This document shows, piece after piece, positions 27,435-34,417 of a stretch of DNA of 64,000 nucleotides. The stretch comes from Altibacter sp. HG106 (GTDB lineage Bacteria; Bacteroidota; Bacteroidia; Flavobacteriales; Flavobacteriaceae). The notes beneath the pieces are model-generated. The model made no database searches. It was not told the origin of the DNA and saw only the letters and a list, made by a program, of their open reading frames with translations. Each line of letters begins with the position of its first letter. Positions within the stretch are counted from its first letter, which is position 1. The position numbers were made by a program, and so were the translations under genes. The DNA lies in contig NZ_JAQQTD010000001.1 in assembly GCF_028561755.1 (NCBI RefSeq), positions 310,001-374,000 of the forward strand. The letters run 5' to 3'.

Positions 27435-29059
27435 TGATAAAAAAGATAATTCTCCTAATGGCGCTCAGCATTCCTCTCTCGTTGAGCGCACAACAATTTA
27501 CACGTCAGGATAGTCTGCGAGGAAGCATCACTCCAGAACGCGCTTGGTGGGACCTTCAAAAGTACGAACTGGCTGTTCAGGTATTTCCTGAAACCCAAAA
27601 AATTTCCGGAAAGAATACGGTGACTTTTACCGCTTTACAAAAAGGGAAGGTCCTTCAAATTGATCTACAACCCCCTATGACCATCGACCGCGTATTGTTT
27701 GAAGGAAAAGAACTCGACTATACCTCCGAAGGCAACGCGCACTTCCTTCAATTACCCAGCCCCATCAAAAAAGGAAAGCGGGCCCAATGCACGATCTTTT
27801 TCTCTGGAGCCCCTCGCGTCGCCAGGCGAGCCCCATGGGACGGAGGGTTCACCTGGGAAACCGACAGCAACGGAAAGCCTTTTATCGCTACTGCCAACCA
27901 AGGCATTGGCGCCAGTATTTGGTGGCCCAACAAAGACCATCCTTACGACGAACCGGATGAAGGGGTTTCCATGGCTATTACCGTACCGCAAGAGCTGGTC
28001 GCCGTTGGGAATGGCAGACTCAGAAAAATGAGCTATACCGAAACCACACAAACCTTCGAATGGGAAGTGGTAAACCCTATTAACAATTACGGTGTAAACA
28101 TCAATGTGGGTGACTACGTCCATTTTACAGAAACCTATGAAGGAGAACAAGGCAGTCTTTTAATGGATTATTGGGTGTTACGGGATAACAAGGAAAAAGC
28201 CAAAGACCAATTCAAACAGGCCCCGATGATGATGGAGGCCTTCGAACACTGGTTTGGCCCCTACCCTTTTTATGAAGATTCGTTCAAGTTGGTGGAAGTG
28301 CCTTATTTAGGAATGGAGCATCAAAGTAGCGTTACCTACGGGAATCAATATATGAATGGATACCTGGGAAGTGATCTTTCCGGAACCGGTTGGGGAATGA
28401 AATTCGATTTTATCATCATCCACGAAGCCGGACACGAATGGTTTGCCAATAACATCACCAATAGCGATGTGGCCGATATGTGGTTACATGAAGGATTTAC
28501 CGCTTATTCTGAAAACCTCTACCTTGATTATCACTTCGGAAAAGAAGCTTCTGCGGCTTATGTTATCGGAACACGACAGCGCATCGCTAACGATCGTCCC
28601 ATTATTGGAACCTACGGAGTGAATAAAGAAGGAAGCAGCGATATGTATTACAAAGGCGCTAATATTCTTCACACGCTTCGACAATTGATCGAGGATGATG
28701 AAAAGTGGCGACGCATGTTACGCGGACTCAACAAAACGTTTTACCATCAGACCGTATCTTCCGAAGACGTCGAAAACTATCTTAGTAAACAAAGCGGGAT
28801 CGATCTCACCGAATTTTGGCAACAATACCTTCGTACGACAAAAATTCCCACCCTCGAGTATCAAGTGAACGGGGACGAACTAAAATTTCGATACACGAAC
28901 ATAGTGGACGGTTTTGATATGCCAGTGATCGTTAGGCTGAATGGAACCGAAACTTGGATCTACCCAACTTCAGCCTGGAAAACGCAACCATGGAAAGCGA
29001 CTATCGAAAGTGTGGAGGTTAAAGAAGATTTCTATGTACTTCCGAAGCCGTTAAAGTAA
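27434..29059 (+). CDS. M1-family zinc aminopeptidase, exported
   Basis: 541 residues, shorter than aminopeptidase N because the C-terminal helical domain is largely missing. Signal peptide ~1-19 (SLSAQ). Catalytic signature HEAGHEW with the third zinc ligand Glu 18 residues later in WLHEGF, a perfect HExxH-x18-E. The exopeptidase GxMEN loop appears as LGMEHQ. Middle gene of a three-gene set, with one-base stop/start overlaps (TAATG) on both sides. With the M28 enzyme it should trim peptides in the periplasm or at the surface. Confidence 0.92.
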   Translation: MIKKIILLMALSIPLSLSAQQFTRQDSLRGSITPERAWWDLQKYELAVQVFPETQKISGKNTVTFTALQKGKVLQIDLQPPMTIDRVLFEGKELDYTSEGNAHFLQLPSPIKKGKRAQCTIFFSGAPRVARRAPWDGGFTWETDSNGKPFIATANQGIGASIWWPNKDHPYDEPDEGVSMAITVPQELVAVGNGRLRKMSYTETTQTFEWEVVNPINNYGVNINVGDYVHFTETYEGEQGSLLMDYWVLRDNKEKAKDQFKQAPMMMEAFEHWFGPYPFYEDSFKLVEVPYLGMEHQSSVTYGNQYMNGYLGSDLSGTGWGMKFDFIIIHEAGHEWFANNITNSDVADMWLHEGFTAYSENLYLDYHFGKEASAAYVIGTRQRIANDRPIIGTYGVNKEGSSDMYYKGANILHTLRQLIEDDEKWRRMLRGLNKTFYHQTVSSEDVENYLSKQSGIDLTEFWQQYLRTTKIPTLEYQVNGDELKFRYTNIVDGFDMPVIVRLNGTETWIYPTSAWKTQPWKATIESVEVKEDFYVLPKPLK

Positions 29060-29631
29060 TGGAAAAACGACCCGAATTATATTTTCCTGAAGCTTGTGAA
29101 TGGCGTGATTGGTTGCTGCGACATCACGATAGTACGCCCAATGGAGTCTATCTGATTTTTTTCAAATTAGAAACGGAAATACCTACCATGCGATGGGAGG
29201 AAGCAGTGCGTGTGGCATTGTGTTTTGGTTGGATTGATAGCACTGTAAAAAGTCTTGGAAACGGCAAGCGGCGGCAATATTTCTGCCCCAGAAACCCAAA
29301 AAGCAGTTGGAGTCAGTTGAACAAAACCTACATCGAAGAACTGGAACGTGAAGGACAGATCCATTCCAGCGGACAAGCGATCATCCGTCAGGCGAAAAAG
29401 AATGGAGCCTGGAACGAATTAGATGCGGTTGAAAATGGGATCATTCCACCAGAATTACAAAATGCGTTTGACAAGAACCCCATAGCGTGGCAGCATTATC
29501 AGAGTTTTGCGCCAAGTTATCAGAAAAGTTACTTGTACTGGCTTCATGGCGCCAAACGACCTGCCACTCGCGAACGAAGAATTGACGAAATTATCCGGCT
29601 GTGTCGCGATAATGAGAAATCACGATCGTAG
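29059..29631 (+). CDS. YdeI/OmdA-family protein
   Basis: 190 residues, cytoplasmic, no signal. Family features: EACEWRDWLLRHHDS near the N-terminus; EEAVRVALCFGWIDSTVKSL (the GWIDS signature); PKSSWSQLNKTYIEEL; and the C-terminal helical OmdA part (SPSYQ-like FAPSYQKSYLYWLHGAKRPATRE, in two pieces) ending in an Arg-rich helix. The family is linked to bacteriocin and antimicrobial-peptide tolerance in some bacteria; biochemical function is not known. Last gene of the M28-M1 set. Two further relatives occur at 44.9 and 57.0 kb. Confidence 0.85.
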   Translation: MEKRPELYFPEACEWRDWLLRHHDSTPNGVYLIFFKLETEIPTMRWEEAVRVALCFGWIDSTVKSLGNGKRRQYFCPRNPKSSWSQLNKTYIEELEREGQIHSSGQAIIRQAKKNGAWNELDAVENGIIPPELQNAFDKNPIAWQHYQSFAPSYQKSYLYWLHGAKRPATRERRIDEIIRLCRDNEKSRS

Positions 29632-29648
29632 ATAAAAAAGCTTATATT

Positions 29649-29677
29649 TTGACAATTAGCAGATTTGCGTATCTTTG
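29649..29677 (+). promoter_or_regulatory. Promoter of a candidate small RNA
   Basis: TTG at 29649-29651, 18-base spacer, TATCTTTG at 29670-29677: the best consensus promoter in the window, and there is no ORF behind it. Confidence 0.7.
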
Positions 29678-29682
29678 ATGCG

Positions 29683-29767
29683 AGGCACTTTATATTGGTT
29701 CCGGTATTTCTCCCCAGATAAATGAATTCATTTGTCGCCCGGTTCGCAGTTGAAGTGCCTTTTTTTC
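29683..29767 (+). ncRNA. Candidate structured small RNA (~80 nt)
   Basis: Begins five bases after a consensus -7 element and ends at a T run. The first eight bases AGGCACTT pair perfectly with AAGTGCCT immediately before the T run, so the ends close on each other and the closing stem also acts as terminator. Inside, CCGG at 29701-29704 can pair with CCGG at 29739-29742. A further hairpin is built on GATAAATGAATTCATTTGTC, 29717-29736, which includes a perfect 14-bp palindrome. There is no reading frame of note. Geometry resembles 6S-like or other Flavobacteria RNAs; family assignment needs a covariance search. Confidence 0.65.
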
Positions 29768-29773
29768 ATACAA

Positions 29774-29800
29774 AAAAGCCCCAGTCAAACTGAGGCTTTT
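29774..29800 (-). terminator. Terminator of the fasciclin gene
   Basis: On the minus strand, AAAAGCC..CAGT pairs with ACTG..GGCTTTT (12-bp stem with one mismatch, 3-base loop) followed by T. It lies just after the small RNA's own terminator, in opposite orientation. Confidence 0.75.
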
Positions 29801-29823
29801 CTTTTAAACAATGTTTATAATCC

Positions 29824-30444
29824 TTATGCTTTCGGCATCACTACGGTGTCAATTCCGTGGATTACTCCATTCGAAGCATCCACATCAGCCATTACTACCG
29901 TTGACATTTTTCCATTCGCGTCTTTTAACATAACGTTTCCATCTTTCAAAGACAGGGTAATGTTTTCACCTGCTAAGGTAGTTACCTTATACGCATTGTT
30001 ATTGTCATTGATTGCTTTGATCACTGCATCGGCTTTCCATTCACCTTCAACCACGTGATACTTCAACAGGTTCTGCAATTTCGCTTTGTTTTCAGGCTTC
30101 ATTAAGTTATCCAGTGTATTCTTCGGAACTTTTGCGAACGCATCGTTGGTAGGTGCAAATACAGTATACTCGCCTTCTCCTTTAAAGGTTTCAGCAAGTT
30201 CTGCCGTTTGAAGTGCCGTCACTAGCGTTGAAAACTGATCACTTCCCATGGCTTTGGCAGCGATGGTGTTTTGCTCATATTCCATCTGCGCTTTCATTTC
30301 AGCTTCTTCTTCCGCTTTCTGTTGCTCCATCTCCATTTTCTCTTTCTCTAGACGAGCCTCTTCTTCTTTTTTCTTGGTGTCATTACAAGCAGTGAACAAA
30401 AAAGTTCCCACCGCTAAAGACATTATTAACATTCTGATTTTCAT
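29824..30444 (-). CDS. Fasciclin-domain lipoprotein
   Basis: 206 residues. Lipoprotein signal peptide with lipobox FLFTAC (Cys20) followed by NDTKKK. Residues ~27-60 are a very charged Lys/Glu/Met/Gln helix, probably a coiled-coil spacer. A single fasciclin (FAS1) domain follows, with EYTVFAPTNDAFAKVP (H1 motif) near 92-107, LLKYHVVEG, and the H2-type end NGVIHGIDTVVMP. Such proteins are cell-surface adhesion or matrix components. Own promoter to the right; terminator immediately to the left. Confidence 0.92.
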   Translation of the reverse strand: MKIRMLIMSLAVGTFLFTACNDTKKKEEEARLEKEKMEMEQQKAEEEAEMKAQMEYEQNTIAAKAMGSDQFSTLVTALQTAELAETFKGEGEYTVFAPTNDAFAKVPKNTLDNLMKPENKAKLQNLLKYHVVEGEWKADAVIKAINDNNNAYKVTTLAGENITLSLKDGNVMLKDANGKMSTVVMADVDASNGVIHGIDTVVMPKA

Positions 30445-30469
30445 AATTATAGTTTAAGGTTTGAGGTTG

Positions 30470-30477
30470 TAAAGATA
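30470..30477 (-). promoter_or_regulatory. -7 element of the fasciclin gene
   Basis: Minus strand reads TATCTTTA, 25 bases before the ATG. No convincing -33 TTG. Confidence 0.5.
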
Positions 30478-30611
30478 CTGGCTAGTTTGCTAAGTTTGTA
30501 TTAAAGCAACCTAAGATTACGTTAAATATTCTCGCTATTCTCGACACTATGATAACTACTACCTCTCAGTAACTTAAACGGTTAAAAAACGCCTTCCATA
30601 GAGAAAATTTG

Positions 30612-30619
30612 TATCTTTA
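30612..30619 (+). promoter_or_regulatory. -7 element of the BON/LysM gene
   Basis: TATCTTTA, 23 bases before the ATG. The rest of the ~200-base divergent gap shows no further structure that I can support. Confidence 0.5.
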
Positions 30620-30642
30620 AGTTTCAATTAAAAACAAGTACC

Positions 30643-31020
30643 ATGGTAAAAGCCAAATATCAAAGCGTTCTGGATTTAGGCGAGAAATTGAAAATCCAAA
30701 ACGGCGATGTAAAAGTAGAAGGAAATCAACTAAAGGTTTGGGGAACCGCCAATACCCAATACGACAAAAATCTCCTTTGGGACGAGATCAAGCGTGTAGG
30801 AGGTGAAAACCCTTCCGACATAACCGCAGACATTAAAGTGGCCGATACAACGGCGTATGCTTATCATACGGTTGAAAAAGGTGAGTCACTTAGTAAAATT
30901 TCAAAGCATTATTACGGCGACCCGATGAAATACAACGCTATTTTTGAAGCCAATCGCGACCAGCTGAAAAATCCGGATATGATTCATCCCGGACAAGAGT
31001 TGGTGATTCCCAACCCATAA
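30643..31020 (+). CDS. BON-like/LysM protein related to Kbp (YgaU)
   Basis: 125 residues, no signal peptide. N-terminal ~70 residues resemble a BON domain (VKVEGNQLKVWGTANTQYDK), and a LysM domain fills residues ~75-123 (YHTVEKGESLSKISKHYYGD to IHPGQELVIPNP, in two parts). This is the architecture of the cytoplasmic K+-binding protein Kbp/YgaU of Escherichia, which is about 20 residues longer. A potassium-sensing role is inferred from architecture only. Followed by its own terminator. Confidence 0.85.
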   Translation: MVKAKYQSVLDLGEKLKIQNGDVKVEGNQLKVWGTANTQYDKNLLWDEIKRVGGENPSDITADIKVADTTAYAYHTVEKGESLSKISKHYYGDPMKYNAIFEANRDQLKNPDMIHPGQELVIPNP

Positions 31021-31040
31021 ATCTGACAGTCTTTAGTCAC

Positions 31041-31066
31041 ATCCCGCGCTATGCGGGATTTTTTAT
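31041..31066 (+). terminator. Terminator of the BON/LysM gene
   Basis: 7-bp stem ATCCCGC/GCGGGAT, 5-base loop, T run. It ends four bases before the start codon of the next gene. Confidence 0.85.
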
Positions 31067-31069
31067 ACT

Positions 31070-31831
31070 ATGAGTTTTCTCGCGGAACTTTCTCCTTGGT
31101 TGCTTATCGGGCTCTTTGGTTTGGGCGTATGTGCCTTTACGCTATCAACCATTAGCGGGGGCGGCGGTGCCTTGATGCAAATACCGGTGCTCAATGTGCT
31201 GATCGGTACTTCAAATACGGCGCAGGTCATCAACCTGGGAACGTTTATCAGTCGGCCTACCCGTATCATTATCTTCTGGAAACATATTGTTTGGAAAGTC
31301 TTTTGGTACTATGTCCCTTCGGCCATGCTCGGCGCATTTGTTGCGGGTTGGCTTTTTTCTGAAGTGAAAGTATACTGGATACAAGTGATCGTGGGTGTTT
31401 TCTTGATTAGTACATTTTTTCAGTATCGCTTCGGAAAGAAAGAGCGTTCCTTCCACGTACAACCGTGGTATTTTATTCCTCTTGGCTTCTTTATTGCCTT
31501 CATCGGAACCTTTACAGGAGGTATGGGGCCGGTACTCAACCCGTTTATGTTGAATGCCGGTATCGACAAGGAAGCCTTGGTAGGTACGAAGTCGGCGCAA
31601 TCCTTCTTTCTCGGTATCTCTCAGATTGGAAGCTATGCGTTTTTCGGACTGCTGAGTCCGAAGCTATGGACGCTGGGGATAGCGATGGGACTGGGTGCCA
31701 TTCTCGGAAACCTCATTGGAAAATGGTTGCTAAAACGAATGAGCAAGCTCGCCTTTCGGAAATGGGTGATTGCCATCATGGTAATTAGTGGGGTCGTACT
31801 TTTGATAAAAGCCCTTCCCGAACTCTTCTAG
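31070..31831 (+). CDS. TauE/SafE (TSUP) family permease
   Basis: 253 residues with 7-8 hydrophobic segments. TSUP signs: Gly-rich first helix pair (TISGGGGALMQIPVLNVL) and the repeated half with FIGTFTGGMGPVLNPFML. The family moves sulfite, sulfoacetate or related anions; the substrate here is unknown. The start follows directly on a terminator, so a promoter must lie within or before that hairpin or read-through is used. Its TAG stop shares the sequence CTAG with the stop of the converging response regulator gene. Confidence 0.85.
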   Translation: MSFLAELSPWLLIGLFGLGVCAFTLSTISGGGGALMQIPVLNVLIGTSNTAQVINLGTFISRPTRIIIFWKHIVWKVFWYYVPSAMLGAFVAGWLFSEVKVYWIQVIVGVFLISTFFQYRFGKKERSFHVQPWYFIPLGFFIAFIGTFTGGMGPVLNPFMLNAGIDKEALVGTKSAQSFFLGISQIGSYAFFGLLSPKLWTLGIAMGLGAILGNLIGKWLLKRMSKLAFRKWVIAIMVISGVVLLIKALPELF

Positions 31832-32556
31832 TACATCAGTTTTTTGACTTCAGCCATATAACCTCTACTGACTCGCACTACGTCGCCATTGCTCATTTTA
31901 ATGTCGTACGACTTCGCATATTTGTCTAATTGCGCAATCGCCTTCAAGTTGACCATATGAGAACGATGGACACGAATAAATAAGTTCGGGTTTAGTTTTT
32001 CCTCCAGTTGCGAAATCCCAAAGTTGCTTACGTACACCCCTTGTTCGGTATGGAGTTTAGAATAATCTCCATACGCTTCGATCCAAATGATATCAGTGGT
32101 GGCGATGGTAATAAATCGTTTATTATGTTCAACTAGGATGCGTTCGGGATAATTCGGGTTATCCATGATGACTCCGGCTGCAAGCGGACCCAACCCTGAC
32201 TGATTTTCAGAAAAACTAACTTTCTCCACCGCTTTTTTAAAACGTTCTTTAGTATAGGGTTTCAATAGGTAGTCGATGGCGTGCACATCAAAAGCCTTTA
32301 ACGCATATTGATCGTAGGCAGTAGAAAAGATGATCTTGGGAAGTTCTTCCAGGCGATGCAACACTTCAAATCCTGTAAGCCCCGGCATTTGCACATCAAG
32401 AAACACCAAATCGGGTTGAAATTTGTTAATCTGTGTGACGGCATCCACACCGTTGTTGACCTCGCCCAAAACAATCAGTTCTGGAAAATCAGCCAAATAT
32501 TCGGAGATTAATTTTCGCGCTGCGGCTTCATCGTCGACGATCAATACTTTGTACAT
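31828..32556 (-). CDS. LytTR response regulator (system 1)
   Basis: 242 residues. Receiver domain 1-~118 with acidic pocket VDDE (8-11), phospho-acceptor Asp54 in LVFLDVQMPGLTG, Thr in FSTAYDQYA and Lys in DYLLKPYTKERF. DNA-binding LytTR domain ~140-242 (IIWIEAYGDYSKLHTEQG, FIRVHRSHMVNL). Directly follows its kinase with a one-base gap, so the two form a LytS/LytR-type pair. Confidence 0.94.
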   Translation of the reverse strand: MYKVLIVDDEAAARKLISEYLADFPELIVLGEVNNGVDAVTQINKFQPDLVFLDVQMPGLTGFEVLHRLEELPKIIFSTAYDQYALKAFDVHAIDYLLKPYTKERFKKAVEKVSFSENQSGLGPLAAGVIMDNPNYPERILVEHNKRFITIATTDIIWIEAYGDYSKLHTEQGVYVSNFGISQLEEKLNPNLFIRVHRSHMVNLKAIAQLDKYAKSYDIKMSNGDVVRVSRGYMAEVKKLMY

Positions 32557-32557
32557 C

Positions 32558-33625
32558 CTAAATCGAGAATTGAATGATGAGTCCGCTAGGTTTGTTCTGA
32601 AGTATTTTCAAATTAGACGCGTACATTTTTTGCAATCGCAATCTCGTATTTGATAGTCCGACGCCCTTATCAAAAAGGGCTTGTGGATTTTCGGCTCCGA
32701 TTCCTGTGTCGGATATCTCGAACTTTAGCGAATCCTTTTCCTTAAAAATAGTGATGTTGATGGTCCCCCCCTCGATCAACGATGCCAAACCGTGTTTTAC
32801 AGAGTTTTCAACCAACGGTTGTAACAGCATCGGTGGAATTTTTTCCTGATAGATAGATTGTGGCACATCAATGTTGACGTGCAAACGATCGCCAAAACGC
32901 TCCTTTTCTAGCTCCAGATACTTGCGAACAAAATTGAGTTCTTCTTCGAGTGTGACTACTTCTTGTTGAGAAGCCTGTAACTGATAGCGAAACAAGTCAG
33001 ACAGCTGGGCGATGAGGTGTCTTGTTTTTTCGTTTTCTGCAGGGACGGAAGCGTTGATGGTGTTAAACACATTATATAGAAAATGCGGATTAAGCTGTGC
33101 TTTAATGGCCGAAAGTTCACTTTTTAAGGCCGCCTGACGCAATTCACCTTCCAACCTGAGTTTACGTTGGTTTTCTAGAAAGTACCGATAGGCAAAAAAG
33201 CATCCAAACTGAATGTAGAAAAATAACAGCGGAATGTACCAATCCCATACTTCACCCGTACCGACAAGTCGGCCCTTCCCCAAATAATCCACAAAAGCGT
33301 AACGAACCTCGCGCGTAAGATAAATAATGAGAGGCGTTATGAGGATCACCACCAAAATCTGAACCGACTTTTCCTTCTTCCGGAGCAAATAAATGCCTAG
33401 AAACCAAATCAACAGCGATGAGAAGAAGAAGAAAACGTACTGCATTCCCGAGCGATACCAGAAGGCCTCAAGGTCTAGGAAACCAAAAATGTTCTCCTTA
33501 AATCCTTGTCCGTTGTACCAAAGCACCACATTATAGAGCGCAGAAAAGAGAAGGTAAAACCCTAAAACGGCCATCACTTCACTTGCCCTAATGGATTTTT
33601 TTGAAAGGACTGAGGTAGCATTCAT
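32558..33625 (-). CDS. LytS-type sensor histidine kinase (system 1)
   Basis: 355 residues. About four transmembrane helices (~18-36, 62-82, 88-105, 130-149), then a short linker. The His_kinase domain has His181 in LNPHFLYNVFNTINA, N-box MLLQPLVENSVKHGL and G-box DTGIGAENPQ with GVGLSNTRLRLQ. There is no extracytoplasmic sensor domain, so sensing is probably within the membrane. Middle gene of a minus-strand set: a small exported protein, this kinase and the regulator. Confidence 0.93.
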   Translation of the reverse strand: MNATSVLSKKSIRASEVMAVLGFYLLFSALYNVVLWYNGQGFKENIFGFLDLEAFWYRSGMQYVFFFFSSLLIWFLGIYLLRKKEKSVQILVVILITPLIIYLTREVRYAFVDYLGKGRLVGTGEVWDWYIPLLFFYIQFGCFFAYRYFLENQRKLRLEGELRQAALKSELSAIKAQLNPHFLYNVFNTINASVPAENEKTRHLIAQLSDLFRYQLQASQQEVVTLEEELNFVRKYLELEKERFGDRLHVNIDVPQSIYQEKIPPMLLQPLVENSVKHGLASLIEGGTINITIFKEKDSLKFEISDTGIGAENPQALFDKGVGLSNTRLRLQKMYASNLKILQNKPSGLIIQFSI

Positions 33626-33642
33626 GATTCTAAGGTATGAAA

Positions 33643-34239
33643 TTAGTGATTATAAGGTTCAAAAACATACCAGGTGTCTTCTCGTTCAGGATCAACACTG
33701 AGTTTTAAAAGATAATCGGTACCGTAGATTAGGTAGCGGTTGGTCACTTTGAGTTCAGTACCATCTTGCCAGGCACGAACGGTACTGTTATCAAACCGGA
33801 CGGTAATCCCATTACTGAAACCATAGAGGCGCACATTTTCATCTTGCATAACTTCTTTGAATGTAAGCGTAGGTTTGGCGGATTCTGATTCTGACGTGTT
33901 TTCCGGATAGGTAGTACGCGTCATTCGTTTGTTGTACGAAGCGGTGTTCCATCGGTCGGCAGGTAGCACAAAAACCGCTAAGGTGTCACCCTTTGCTTGA
34001 AGCACTTCTGGTGCATCTCTCCATGGAACTTCAATTTCCAGGGCTTGATTTCCGGTGACCTCAAAAGCTTCAACTCCCGACATTGCTGTCTTGGTTCCAT
34101 CTTCTGAGATGACCCGCATGATCACGTTTTTAGGATAATTGCGTTCCACGCTTCCATTGCGCTGCACGATACTGAAATAATCTTGCGACCAGCTTAGTAA
34201 CGGTGTGATACATAATAACGTAAACAATACAGTTTTCAT
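33643..34239 (-). CDS. Exported protein of unknown function, first gene of LytTR system 1
   Basis: 198 residues with a signal peptide (~1-18, LLSWSQ). No family was recognised; the rest is beta-rich with many charged and aromatic residues and no cysteine pattern. Being 17 bases upstream of the kinase and in the same unit, it could be the periplasmic signal-binding partner or an output of the system. Promoter probably near 34259-34266, where the minus strand reads TAGTTTCG. Confidence 0.7.
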   Translation of the reverse strand: MKTVLFTLLCITPLLSWSQDYFSIVQRNGSVERNYPKNVIMRVISEDGTKTAMSGVEAFEVTGNQALEIEVPWRDAPEVLQAKGDTLAVFVLPADRWNTASYNKRMTRTTYPENTSESESAKPTLTFKEVMQDENVRLYGFSNGITVRFDNSTVRAWQDGTELKVTNRYLIYGTDYLLKLSVDPEREDTWYVFEPYNH

Positions 34240-34259
34240 AACATTTGATTTTATACTTC

Positions 34260-34375
34260 GAAACTACCGATTCGATAGACACCAAGCCAGTAGTTTCCGA
34301 TGAACGGTCGTATGAACAGTTGAATCGCCCGGACCATTCGTCGGACTATAAGACCATTGATAGAAAGCGAATGGT
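34260..34375. repeat. Two inverted repeats in the divergent control region
   Basis: GAAACTAC (34260-34267) with GTAGTTTC (34290-34297), and ACCATTCG (34333-34340) with CGAATGGT (34368-34375). Both are perfect 8-bp arms in the gap between system 1 and the outer-membrane barrel gene. Possibly regulatory; no protein can be assigned. Confidence 0.4.
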
Positions 34376-34417
34376 TTTCTAAGGCTTTATGCGGTACCAT
34401 TGCTAAAAATAATGATT

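Noticed and set aside
34300-34322. ATGAACGGT and ATGAACAGT as a LytTR site for system 1
   Set aside because: The two copies are only 12 bp apart, not the ~21 bp needed for two DNA turns, and one deviates from consensus.
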